DNA from: Paludibacteraceae bacterium
GTDB taxonomy: Bacteria > Bacteroidota > Bacteroidia > Bacteroidales > Paludibacteraceae
NCBI GenBank assembly: GCA_905233925.1
Contig: CAJOFV010000016.1
Span: 17,629-51,727, forward strand
Direction of reading: 5' to 3'
DNA length: 34,099 bases
The notes beneath the pieces were generated by a model. That model saw only the letters and a program-made list of their open reading frames with translations. It did not search any database and was not told where the DNA came from. This document shows, piece by piece, positions 9,072 to 17,947 of the stretch (its first letter is position 1; each line of letters begins with the position of its first letter). The position numbers and the translations under genes were made by a program.

Positions 9072-9208
9072 ACTACCGTTGCCGCGATTTTTAAAATAAT
9101 GTCGGAACCTATCAGAATGATATCCTATGAAAACAACGAGGATAAATAATTAGGGCAAGAAGTAAAGTAACTGTTTAACGTTTGCGTAGCAAATCATCTT
9201 CACTCCCC

Positions 9209-9236
9209 AAGTGCGGTCTGAAAACCGCACTTTGTT
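9209..9236 (+). terminator. hairpin AAGTGCGGT-ctgaaa-ACCGCACTT followed by TGTTTT
   Basis: Perfect 9-bp inverted repeat; downstream sequence TTTTAGCATnTGTTAAGCATCT repeats that after the 8891 hairpin. Confidence 0.7.
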
Positions 9237-9373
9237 TTAGCATATGTTAAGCATCTAAAAGAGATCCAAAAGGAAACCCGACGAAAGCCCTGTGATATCC
9301 CGAGATGCTACGGGAACAAGCAGGCTAAAAAGAGAGGAATAAGTCTCCTCGCTTCGGCAGGCTTCCCAATCAT

Positions 9374-9399
9374 AAAAGTGCGGTAAAACGCACTTTTTT
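9374..9399 (+). terminator. hairpin AAAAGTGCG-gtaaaa-CGCACTTTT
   Basis: 9-bp inverted repeat plus T tract. Confidence 0.7.
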
Positions 9400-9472
9400 A
9401 GCATTCATTCCTTCATTCTTTCACTCATTAATTCATTCAACATTACACATTACACATTAAAAATCAAAAAAA

Positions 9473-9504
9473 TTTGCACGAATCATTTTTTTTTTGTACT
9501 TTTG
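9473..9504 (+). promoter_or_regulatory. Bacteroidota-type promoter TTTG-N20-TACTTTTG for the mlaE-led gene train
   Basis: TTTG 9473-9476, TACTTTTG 9497-9504, 44 nt before the likely mlaE start. Confidence 0.8.
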
Positions 9505-9547
9505 CGCGCTTTTAGAATGTGTCATGTTATTTTTGGGGTCATTTGCA

Positions 9548-10288
9548 ATGAAACTGATAGCACATATAGGTGAATATTTTCTGCTGATGGGCAGGGCATT
9601 CCGTTTGCCTGACCGTCAGCGGATGTTCTGGCGGCAGTTGTCGCTTGAGATGGAGAAACAAGGTTTGCAGTCGATATTGCTGACGCTGATAGTGAGCGTG
9701 TTCATGGGTGCGATTATGACGATGCAAACGAAGTTGAACACAAGCAACCCTTTGCTGCCGGTATATACGACCGGTCTTGTGACGCGCGACTGCATTCTGT
9801 TGGAGTTCTCAAGCACGATTCTCTGTTTGCTTCTGGCGGGCAAAGTGGGTAGTAACATCGCCTCGGAGATAGGCACGATGCGCATCACGGAGCAGATTGA
9901 TGCGATGGAGATAATGGGCGTGAACAGCGCGAACTATCTCATTCTGCCCAAGGTGATTGCTTTCATGGTGATGATGCCGTTGCTCGTGACGCTGTCAATG
10001 GGCATCGGTCTTGTCGGCGGCTATATCATCAGCGACGTGACAGACATCATGACCACAGCGGAATACCTCATCGGTATCCAGTATGCGTTTGTGCCGTTCT
10101 ATGTGTGGTACTCATTCATCAAGACAGTGGTGTTTGCGTTCGTGATTGCAAGCATGTCAAGCTACTACGGCTACTACGCATACGGTGGTGCGTTGGAAGT
10201 GGGTAAAGCCAGTACGAAAGCCGTCGTGAACAGTAGCATTATTATTCTGTTGCTGGACGTGGCGCTGACAAACCTTATGTTGAATTAG
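9548..10288 (+). CDS. mlaE: MlaE-family ABC transporter permease
   Basis: LEFSSTILCLLLAGKVGSNIASEIGTMRITEQIDAMEIMGVNSANYLILPKVIAF is MlaE/YrbE signature; start moved to MKLIAHIGEYF. Confidence 0.92.
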   Translation: MKLIAHIGEYFLLMGRAFRLPDRQRMFWRQLSLEMEKQGLQSILLTLIVSVFMGAIMTMQTKLNTSNPLLPVYTTGLVTRDCILLEFSSTILCLLLAGKVGSNIASEIGTMRITEQIDAMEIMGVNSANYLILPKVIAFMVMMPLLVTLSMGIGLVGGYIISDVTDIMTTAEYLIGIQYAFVPFYVWYSFIKTVVFAFVIASMSSYYGYYAYGGALEVGKASTKAVVNSSIIILLLDVALTNLMLN

Positions 10289-10292
10289 TGGT

Positions 10293-11054
10293 ATGATACA
10301 AGTCAAGAATATAGTAAAGAGCTTTGAGGGCGTGACGGTGCTGAAAGATATCAGCGCGGACTTCCACGACGGCGAGGTGAACATGATTATCGGTCAGTCC
10401 GGCTCGGGCAAAACAGTGCTGATGAAGACCATGCTCGGGCTGTTCCGTCCGGACAGCGGAGCTATATTGTTGGATAGCCACGCAGATCTCACGAAGTTCA
10501 AAGAAAGGGAAATGCGGGCATATCACCGCAAAGTGGGAACATTGTTTCAGGGCTCGGCACTATTCGATTCGATGACGGTGATGCAGAATGTGCTGTTCCC
10601 GTTGGAGATGTTCTCCCGCATGAGCGACGCGGAAATGCGCGAACGGGCGATTTTCTGCCTCAAACGCGTGAACATGCCGGAACATACCTACGACTTGATG
10701 CCCAGCGAAATCAGCGGCGGACAGCAGAAACGTGTGGCAATTGCGCGCGCCATTGTGCTGAATCCGAGGTATCTGTTCTGCGACGAACCGAACTCCGGAC
10801 TGGACCCGAAAACCAGTCTGGTCATCGACCAACTGATTCAAGATATCACCCGCGAATACAATATCTGCACGATTGTGAACTCGCACGACATGAACTCCAT
10901 CATGGAAATCGGAGACAATATTCTGTTCCTGAAGAACGGTCTGCTTGAATGGCAGGGCTCACGGCACGATATTTGTAACAGCGATAATGAAGCACTCAAC
11001 GATTTTGTATTTGCGAGCGAGTTATTCAAGAAAATCAAAGCAACGAATATATGA
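10293..11054 (+). CDS. mlaF: MlaF-family ABC transporter ATPase
   Basis: IIGQSGSGKTVLMKTMLGL Walker A, SGGQQKRVAIARAI signature, YLFCDEPNSGLDP Walker B; adjacent to mlaE. Confidence 0.93.
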   Translation: MIQVKNIVKSFEGVTVLKDISADFHDGEVNMIIGQSGSGKTVLMKTMLGLFRPDSGAILLDSHADLTKFKEREMRAYHRKVGTLFQGSALFDSMTVMQNVLFPLEMFSRMSDAEMRERAIFCLKRVNMPEHTYDLMPSEISGGQQKRVAIARAIVLNPRYLFCDEPNSGLDPKTSLVIDQLIQDITREYNICTIVNSHDMNSIMEIGDNILFLKNGLLEWQGSRHDICNSDNEALNDFVFASELFKKIKATNI

Positions 11055-11389
11055 AAAAAGGACTGACAATACTGGCTGTTGTATTTGCAATGGCAATCAG
11101 CGCAGCAGCGCAGCAGCCGGCAAAAGTGCCGGCCTATCGGGGTGAAATAGTTCGCGAACAGCCGGACGGCTACAAATTGCTGACGTACTTGCGCGGCGAT
11201 GAACGCAGTCACTATGCGATGACAGTTGACGGCTGGCAAATCAAGGAAAACACGAAAGGCGAATGGTGCTACGCCATGCAGAAAAAAGACGGTTCCATCG
11301 TTGCAAGCGGCAAAGTAGCCAAAAACGAAGAAGACCGCAAGAAATGCGAAAAGAAGTGGTTAAACAAAAAAGGAATTAAAAAACAATAA
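11051..11389 (+). CDS. small secreted protein resembling the N-terminal propeptide of the adjacent M6 protease
   Basis: Signal peptide MKKGLTILAVVFAMAISAAAQ; AYRGEIVREQPDGYKLLTYLRGDERSHYAMTVDGWQIKENTKGEWCY aligns by eye with AFRGPINRVQPDGSTITVYMHGDEFFHWETNDKGEWLTRDENGKY of the next gene. Confidence 0.75.
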   Translation: MKKGLTILAVVFAMAISAAAQQPAKVPAYRGEIVREQPDGYKLLTYLRGDERSHYAMTVDGWQIKENTKGEWCYAMQKKDGSIVASGKVAKNEEDRKKCEKKWLNKKGIKKQ

Positions 11390-11393
11390 TGAT

Positions 11394-13019
11394 ATGAAGA
11401 AACTGATGTTGATAATGTGCGGTATTGCAATGGTTACTGTACTGAACGCCAAACCCGCATTCCGCGGACCTATTAACCGTGTTCAACCGGACGGAAGTAC
11501 CATCACCGTCTATATGCACGGCGATGAGTTCTTCCACTGGGAAACCAACGATAAAGGCGAATGGCTGACCCGCGATGAAAACGGCAAATACGTAAAGACC
11601 GCCGCTCTGACGGACGAGCAGATTACAGCACAACGCAAAGCATCACGCTACTACATTCCACAGAGCTTGCAACAGGCACAGCCGACCAATCTCGCGCCAC
11701 GCGGACTGATTATTCTGGTGAATTTCAAGGACGTACAGTTCCAAAGCACGAACACGCTGGATATAATGCGCGACATGCACAACGGGGACAATTATACGTA
11801 TAGTTACGAGTACAACGACCCTTACGAGGGCACGCATGTAAGCGTTACGGCACAAGGGTCTGCTAAAAAGTACTTTGTAGACCAGTCCGGCGGTCGCTAT
11901 CAGCCGTACTTTGACGTAGTTGGACCTTATACGGTATCACAAGACATGGCATACTACGGCAAAAACGACAGTTACGGAAATGACAAGAACCCGCACGTCA
12001 TGGTGAAAGAAGCCTGCGAACTGGCGCACAATGACGGTGTGAACTTCGCACAATACGACAATGACAAGAACGGATATGTGGATTTTGTGTATGTCATTTA
12101 TGCGGGCTACGGCGAAGCAGACGGCGGTGCTGCCAATACAATCTGGCCGCACAGTTGGAACATTTACACCAAAGGAGGTATCTCGCTGAAATTGGACGGC
12201 AAACAGGTGGATTTATATGCGTGCAGCAGTGAATTAAACTACTACTCCAAGAAACGCGCAGGCATTGCCACATTCTGCCATGAATTCAGCCACGTGCTCG
12301 GTCTGCCCGACCTCTATTCCACCAACGGAGCCAGCCATAAGACCAGCGGTTCGTGGGATGTCATGGATTATGGTCCTTACAATAACGACGGCAATACTCC
12401 ACCCTCTTACTCCGGCTACGAGCGTCTTTTCTTCGGTTGGACAACGGGACGTGTGCCAAACGCACCGCTGAACATGACCATCAAAGAATTGCAAGAGTTC
12501 AATGATGTATGTGTGATTACATCAACCGGCAGTTTCAACGACCAAGGCAATGACCCAAATCCGACAGAGTTTTATATTATCGAGAACCGTCAGCAAAAAG
12601 GTTGGGATCAATATCTGCCCGGACACGGTATGATACTTACAAAGGTCAAATATTCTTACGATTACTGGACAAACAACAAGGTAAATAACAACAGCAGCGA
12701 CATGCGCGTAGATATCATTGAAGCTGACGGGCTAAAACCCAGTTACAATCAAAACAAGCCGGACAATGGCTATATGGGCAAACCGGGAGATGCATTCCCT
12801 GCCGGCGCAACGTCATACTCCGGCATCACGGATTATCCGATTACGGATATTACGGAAACGGACGGAGTGATTCACTTCAAAGTGAAAGGTGGCGGTCCGG
12901 AAGGCATAGAGACGCTAAATACGGATGAGAAGAACGCCGCACGCAAAGTATTTGAAAACGGACACGTACTAATCATTCGCGACGGAGTAAAATACTCGCT
13001 GTTGGGAGAAAAACTTTAG
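11394..13019 (+). CDS. M6 family (immune inhibitor A-like) secreted metalloprotease
   Basis: Signal peptide; HEFSHVLGLPDLYS (HExxHxxGxxD); GSWDVMDYGPY; tail ENGHVLIIRDGVKYSLLGEKL. Confidence 0.92.
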   Translation: MKKLMLIMCGIAMVTVLNAKPAFRGPINRVQPDGSTITVYMHGDEFFHWETNDKGEWLTRDENGKYVKTAALTDEQITAQRKASRYYIPQSLQQAQPTNLAPRGLIILVNFKDVQFQSTNTLDIMRDMHNGDNYTYSYEYNDPYEGTHVSVTAQGSAKKYFVDQSGGRYQPYFDVVGPYTVSQDMAYYGKNDSYGNDKNPHVMVKEACELAHNDGVNFAQYDNDKNGYVDFVYVIYAGYGEADGGAANTIWPHSWNIYTKGGISLKLDGKQVDLYACSSELNYYSKKRAGIATFCHEFSHVLGLPDLYSTNGASHKTSGSWDVMDYGPYNNDGNTPPSYSGYERLFFGWTTGRVPNAPLNMTIKELQEFNDVCVITSTGSFNDQGNDPNPTEFYIIENRQQKGWDQYLPGHGMILTKVKYSYDYWTNNKVNNNSSDMRVDIIEADGLKPSYNQNKPDNGYMGKPGDAFPAGATSYSGITDYPITDITETDGVIHFKVKGGGPEGIETLNTDEKNAARKVFENGHVLIIRDGVKYSLLGEKL

Positions 13020-13022
13020 GCA

Positions 13023-13784
13023 ATGAAGATTATTTCCTATAACTTGAACGGCATCCGCAGTGCGGTATCGAAAGGTCTGTTTGACTGGCTGAAGGACGAA
13101 CAGCCGGATGTATTCTGCATTCAGGAGTCCAAAGCACAACCCGAACAGATTGACGTATTCACCATGCAGGAACTCGGTTATCGCAGTTACATTCACTCCG
13201 CGCAGAAGAAAGGTTATTCGGGCGTTGCCATATTCAGCCGCATCGAGCCGGACAAAGTAGTGGCGGGGATGAATATGCCGCGCTATGACAGCGAAGGACG
13301 GGTGCTACGGGCAGACTTCGGGGATATCTCCGTTGTGGATGTATATATCCCGAGCGGCACAACAGGCGATATACGGCAGGAATTCAAGATGGAGTTTCTG
13401 GAAGATTTCATATTGTGGGTCAACGACTTGCGCAAAGAACGTCCGAATCTGGTCATTTGCGGTGACTACAATATCTGCCACAAGCCGATAGATATCAACC
13501 ATCCCGAGCGGCAAGTGGGCGTAAGCGGTTTCCTGCCCGAGGAACGCGAGTGGATGGATCGTTGGGAAGCAAGCGGATTAGTGGATACGTTCCGCATGTT
13601 TGACCAGTCGCCGGAGAAATACAGTTGGTGGAGTTACCGCGCAGGAGCACGAGCCAACAATGCCGGTTGGCGCATTGACTATGAGTGGATTACAGAGCCG
13701 CTCCGCAACCGTGTTTATAATGCAAGAATATACAACGAGGTCGTTCACAGCGACCATTGCCCTATCGGATTATGGATAAACTGA
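13023..13784 (+). CDS. xth: exodeoxyribonuclease III (AP endonuclease, ExoA type)
   Basis: [66 protein letters not shown]. Confidence 0.96.
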   Translation: MKIISYNLNGIRSAVSKGLFDWLKDEQPDVFCIQESKAQPEQIDVFTMQELGYRSYIHSAQKKGYSGVAIFSRIEPDKVVAGMNMPRYDSEGRVLRADFGDISVVDVYIPSGTTGDIRQEFKMEFLEDFILWVNDLRKERPNLVICGDYNICHKPIDINHPERQVGVSGFLPEEREWMDRWEASGLVDTFRMFDQSPEKYSWWSYRAGARANNAGWRIDYEWITEPLRNRVYNARIYNEVVHSDHCPIGLWIN

Positions 13785-14515
13785 GAACTGAACATTTGGT
13801 CAAGAAATACGGCAAACGAACGGTCGTAAACGACGTGAGCATATATCTTGAGCAAGGCGAGATAGTTGGTTTGTTGGGACCTAACGGCGCCGGAAAGACA
13901 ACGACGTTCTATATGACCGTCGGACTGATTACATCGAATAACGGCAAGATTTTCCTCAATGACCAGGATATTACCGGTTTGCCGATGTACAAGCGCGCAC
14001 AAATGGGTATCGGTTACCTGCCTCAGGAAGCAAGCGTGTTCCGCAAACTTTCCGTAGAAGACAACATCCGCGCGGTGCTTGAGATGACGACGTTCACAAA
14101 AGAATACCAGCAGCAGAAACTGGAACAACTGATTCAGGAATTCAATCTCAACCACGTGCGGCATAACTTGGGCGACCGGCTTTCCGGTGGTGAACGCCGT
14201 CGTACGGAGATTGCACGTTGTCTGGCCATCGAACCGAAGTTCGTGATGTTGGACGAACCGTTTGCGGGTGTGGATCCGATTGCCGTACAGGAGATTCAAG
14301 ACGTTGTATGGCGGCTGAAGAGCAAAAATATCGGCATTCTCATTACCGACCACAATGTGGATGAAACGCTGATGATTACCGACCGCGCATATTTGCTGTT
14401 TGAGGGAAAAATCCTCTTCCACGGCACTCCGGAAGAATTGGCGGCAAACCCGATTGTACGGAAAAACTACCTCGGTCGTGACTTTGAGTTGAAGAAAAAG
14501 ACACATGTGGAATAA
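13772..14515 (+). CDS. lptB: LPS export ABC transporter ATPase LptB
   Basis: [94 protein letters not shown]. Confidence 0.96.
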   Translation: MDKLRTEHLVKKYGKRTVVNDVSIYLEQGEIVGLLGPNGAGKTTTFYMTVGLITSNNGKIFLNDQDITGLPMYKRAQMGIGYLPQEASVFRKLSVEDNIRAVLEMTTFTKEYQQQKLEQLIQEFNLNHVRHNLGDRLSGGERRRTEIARCLAIEPKFVMLDEPFAGVDPIAVQEIQDVVWRLKSKNIGILITDHNVDETLMITDRAYLLFEGKILFHGTPEELAANPIVRKNYLGRDFELKKKTHVE

Positions 14516-15467
14516 ATCCGCAATATGGCTGTTCGTGCTGCTGTTCGCAGCGTGTACGAAGAAAACGGAAGTAGAACTCTCCGTTGTTCCTTGTGCACCA
14601 ATGCCGGAAGGACGGGCGAGTGCCTGTGCTACCGCCTGCGACGGCAAAGCATACATCTTCGGCGGACGGGATGCAGATGGGACATACCGCAATGAGTTGT
14701 GGGAATATGATGCGGCAAAAAACACATGGAGCGTCATAAAAACCCCTTTGAAAGCCCGCGTTCACGCGTCTATCGCAACGTACGGCAAAGCGATATATCT
14801 CGGGCTCGGTTTTACGGGACAAGTGTATGTGGACAGTTGCTATATGCGCGACTGGTGGCGCTATACGCCGGCAACAGGCGAATGGAAAAAACTTAAAAAG
14901 TTTGACAGCCCGCGCACAATCGGTAATACAACGTACGTTGTCGGCAACAGAATATACGCCATTTACGGCGCAGACGGCTGTTTCTCACGGCATATTCATT
15001 ATTACGATATTGACCAGGACGAATGGACGAATGAGGAGGAAAGTCACTTACGCGCGAAATCAGGATTCGGCGGCGTTGGTGCACAAGTGCAGGGACGTTG
15101 TTTCTATGGACTCGGAAACAATACGGACAACCTCACCCAATGGTATGAAGCCGACCTGCCTGCCGATAAATGGACAAAGAAAAGGGATATCCCGAGTAAA
15201 GGAAGAACATTAGGTGCGTGTTGCGCTACAAACGAGTATATCTATGTTTTCGGAGGACGTTGCTTCAGAGGCGAATATACCGAAGGCGAGGTTTTTCCGG
15301 ACTACTACCGCTATGACCCGAGTAATGACACTTGGGCATATTGCGGACGGATGCCTTGTGGCAGTGCGGAAAATCTTGTGGCGTTCACTATCAACGGCAA
15401 AGCATATTTCGGGCTCGGTGAGAACACGGACGGCAAACTGATAAAACAACTCTACCGCATTGAATAG
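14505..15467 (+). CDS. kelch-repeat lipoprotein
   Basis: Lipobox LLFAAC; repeated kelch modules ([43 protein letters not shown]...[11 protein letters not shown]). Confidence 0.85.
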   Translation: MWNKSAIWLFVLLFAACTKKTEVELSVVPCAPMPEGRASACATACDGKAYIFGGRDADGTYRNELWEYDAAKNTWSVIKTPLKARVHASIATYGKAIYLGLGFTGQVYVDSCYMRDWWRYTPATGEWKKLKKFDSPRTIGNTTYVVGNRIYAIYGADGCFSRHIHYYDIDQDEWTNEEESHLRAKSGFGGVGAQVQGRCFYGLGNNTDNLTQWYEADLPADKWTKKRDIPSKGRTLGACCATNEYIYVFGGRCFRGEYTEGEVFPDYYRYDPSNDTWAYCGRMPCGSAENLVAFTINGKAYFGLGENTDGKLIKQLYRIE

Positions 15468-16896
15468 GATACTGGGCATATTGGTTTTGTTTATAGCACT
15501 ACCCGCGATGGCGTGGGAGTGGTGGCCATTGCCTATGGCGGAGCCTGACACCTGCCGCGACAGCGTGCTGTATGTCGGACAATTCTCCGTGCTCACTTCT
15601 ACCGGTGATGCAGCGCCAAGTCTGTTGCACACCAATACAAACGGCAATATATCCTCGCTGCCACACAGTACAAACCTTTCGCTTGGCATTATCAAGCCTG
15701 CCACACGGCCGAACAGGTGGTTTGATTATGACGGAGCCATCGTCTTGACGGGAAGGCTGCAGAGTGCACAACAAACATCGTTCCATAGCCCGAAGCCAGA
15801 AATAACCGGGTACTTCCGCGAACTTTATGCCCACGTACGATTGTATATCGTCGATATTACGGCAGGTATTCATCCGGTATATTACGGCGCGGGAGACCCC
15901 GAACTCACCGGCGGAAGTCTCTGGCTATCCAATAACGCACATCCGATTCCGAGAATCACTGTCGGTTTGGATAACTGGACACCTATCCCCGGATTGTTCG
16001 GCTATGCCGAATTGAAGGGCGGTATTACTCACGGCTGGCTCAATGACAACAACAAAATCGTGAGCAAAACGTTGTTCCACCACAAGTTCATCGGCGGACG
16101 CATCGGCGGCAAACTGCCAATAAACATCAGTTACGAGTTTCACCATGTGGCGCAGTGGGGAGGCTACTCAGACATCTCCGGTGACTTGGGAAACGATTTG
16201 TCCGCATTCAAGAACATTTTCGCCGCAAAAGGCGGCGGTGTGACATCCAATGAACGACTTAATGCACAAGGTAATCACATCTTGAGCCAGCAGCTTTGTC
16301 TGATTGCTAAAGGAAACGGCTGGCAAGTGGATGTCTATTGGCAGGATATGCAGGAAGATGGTCGTCCCCGGTTTATAGGCTGTGGTCAGAATGCCCGTGA
16401 CGGTTTATGGGGTATTCACGCAAGCCAAACACATTGGCGGTATATCTCGGGGCTGACGCTTGAATTTCTTCAGACAACTGACCAGTCCGGGCCATATCAC
16501 GACCGCGACGGATACGTATTCGGCGGCAACGACAATTATTACTATAACATCGTTTATGCCCAGGGATGGACGTATTTCGGACGTTGTATGGGGTCTTCGT
16601 TCTGCTCGCCGCAAAACAATCGCGTAATGGCTTATTTTGCAGGACTGAAAGGCGATATATACGGATTCCGGTACCGTGCTGTTTATACGCATGCAACAAG
16701 TTATGGCACGTACAAAGCGCCGCTCCCGAAACAAACGACAAACGCCTTTCTGCTCGAAGTCAAAAAGCGCGTTCAAAAAGCATGGGATTTGGAATTCGGG
16801 CTCTCGCTGGCAGGCGATGTAGGGGACAAAGAGCATAAAGGAAGTTATGGTTTCATGTTTACCATTACCAAACAAGGACTAATCACAAACTACTAA
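15460..16896 (+). CDS. capsule-assembly Wzi-like outer membrane beta-barrel (TTG start)
   Basis: Signal peptide then FRELYAHVRLYIVDITAGIHPVYYGAGDPELTGGSLWLSNNAHPIPRITVGLDNWTPIPGLFGYAELKGGITHGWL...YEFHHVAQWGG. Confidence 0.8.
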   Translation: MNRILGILVLFIALPAMAWEWWPLPMAEPDTCRDSVLYVGQFSVLTSTGDAAPSLLHTNTNGNISSLPHSTNLSLGIIKPATRPNRWFDYDGAIVLTGRLQSAQQTSFHSPKPEITGYFRELYAHVRLYIVDITAGIHPVYYGAGDPELTGGSLWLSNNAHPIPRITVGLDNWTPIPGLFGYAELKGGITHGWLNDNNKIVSKTLFHHKFIGGRIGGKLPINISYEFHHVAQWGGYSDISGDLGNDLSAFKNIFAAKGGGVTSNERLNAQGNHILSQQLCLIAKGNGWQVDVYWQDMQEDGRPRFIGCGQNARDGLWGIHASQTHWRYISGLTLEFLQTTDQSGPYHDRDGYVFGGNDNYYYNIVYAQGWTYFGRCMGSSFCSPQNNRVMAYFAGLKGDIYGFRYRAVYTHATSYGTYKAPLPKQTTNAFLLEVKKRVQKAWDLEFGLSLAGDVGDKEHKGSYGFMFTITKQGLITNY

Positions 16897-16900
16897 ATAT

Positions 16901-17506
16901 ATGACTTTTGTAGAAACAGCAAATCAGATTTTTGCACAGGCGGTCAAAGACTACCACAAAACAGATAATGTGGATGCTCCCATTATCAATCCTTACCAAT
17001 CAGGCACTATTGAAGCCGATTTGTATCTCAAGAACTGGATTGATGTCGTGCAATGGCATCTCGAAGATATTATTCGTGACCCGCAGATTGATCCGGTAGA
17101 AGCGTTGGCGTTGAAACGCAGGATTGACCATAGTAATCAGGAGCGCACAGATCTTGTAGAGCGCATCGACTCTTACTTCTGGGAGCAGTTTCACCATGTG
17201 CAACCGAAAGCAGGATCCCGTATTAACACGGAAAGTCCCGCTTGGGCAATTGACCGTCTCAGTATTCTGCACGTCAAACTATGGCATATGCAGGAGCAAG
17301 TAGACCGCAAAGATGTCAGCATGGAGCAACATGAGAAGTGTGTCGCCAAAATGGCAGTACTCAAAGAGCAACTGTCCGACATGACGACTTCCATCAGCCA
17401 ACTCCTTGCAGACTATGCCGATGGCACTCGTATCATGAAGGTCTATCGCCAGATGAAAATGTACAATGATCCGAGTCTCAATCCGGTACTCTACGGCAAG
17501 AAGTAA
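16901..17506 (+). CDS. DUF4254 family protein
   Basis: NPYQSGTIEADLYLKNWIDVVQWHLEDIIRDPQIDPVEALALKRRIDHSNQERTDLVERIDSYF. Confidence 0.8.
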   Translation: MTFVETANQIFAQAVKDYHKTDNVDAPIINPYQSGTIEADLYLKNWIDVVQWHLEDIIRDPQIDPVEALALKRRIDHSNQERTDLVERIDSYFWEQFHHVQPKAGSRINTESPAWAIDRLSILHVKLWHMQEQVDRKDVSMEQHEKCVAKMAVLKEQLSDMTTSISQLLADYADGTRIMKVYRQMKMYNDPSLNPVLYGKK

Positions 17507-17935
17507 GTGAAGCGCGTGCTTGTCATACGGTTTTCGGCATTAGGCGATGTGGCTATGCTGGCAGCGGTACTCAACGGTATTGCCTTGACTTCGGACACAG
17601 AAATAGCCGTGCTCTCACGACAGCAAATGGCTCCGTTGTTTACCGGTGTCCGGTTCTATGGAGCAAATCTCAAAGGCCGCCACAAAGGTATTAAAGGATT
17701 GAATATGCTCCTGCAAGACATTGATTACAAGCAGTTCGATGCCGTCATTGACTGCCACAATGTGCTTCGGAGCCGCTATCTTGACATGCGTTTCCGTTTG
17801 GCAGGTAAACGCGTCACTATAATGACCAAAGCCCGCTTTGCAAAATGGTGGTTGACATGCCGGTGGAACAAGCACAAAAAAGCACTCGTCCCGATGCCGG
17901 ATCGTTACCGCCAGACTATTGTTAAAACATTATAA
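17507..17935 (+). CDS. N-terminal domain of a GT9 (heptosyltransferase-like) glycosyltransferase, stand-alone ORF
   Basis: MKRVLVIRFSALGDVAMLAAVLNGIA...VRFYGANLKGRHKGIKGLNMLL...FDAVIDCHNVLRSRYLDMRFRLAGKRV; stops at the expected inter-domain linker. Confidence 0.85.
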   Translation: MKRVLVIRFSALGDVAMLAAVLNGIALTSDTEIAVLSRQQMAPLFTGVRFYGANLKGRHKGIKGLNMLLQDIDYKQFDAVIDCHNVLRSRYLDMRFRLAGKRVTIMTKARFAKWWLTCRWNKHKKALVPMPDRYRQTIVKTL

Positions 17936-17947
17936 ATTATACAACAC

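Noticed and set aside
9259-9372. Possible small RNA between the hairpins at 9209 and 9374 (CCCG-agatgcta-CGGG and GAGAGG-aataag-TCTCCTC)
   Set aside because: Only short weak pairings and no own promoter seen; not strong enough to call.
13745-14737. 330-aa minus-strand ORF opposite lptB
   Set aside because: Antisense shadow of a confidently identified lptB.
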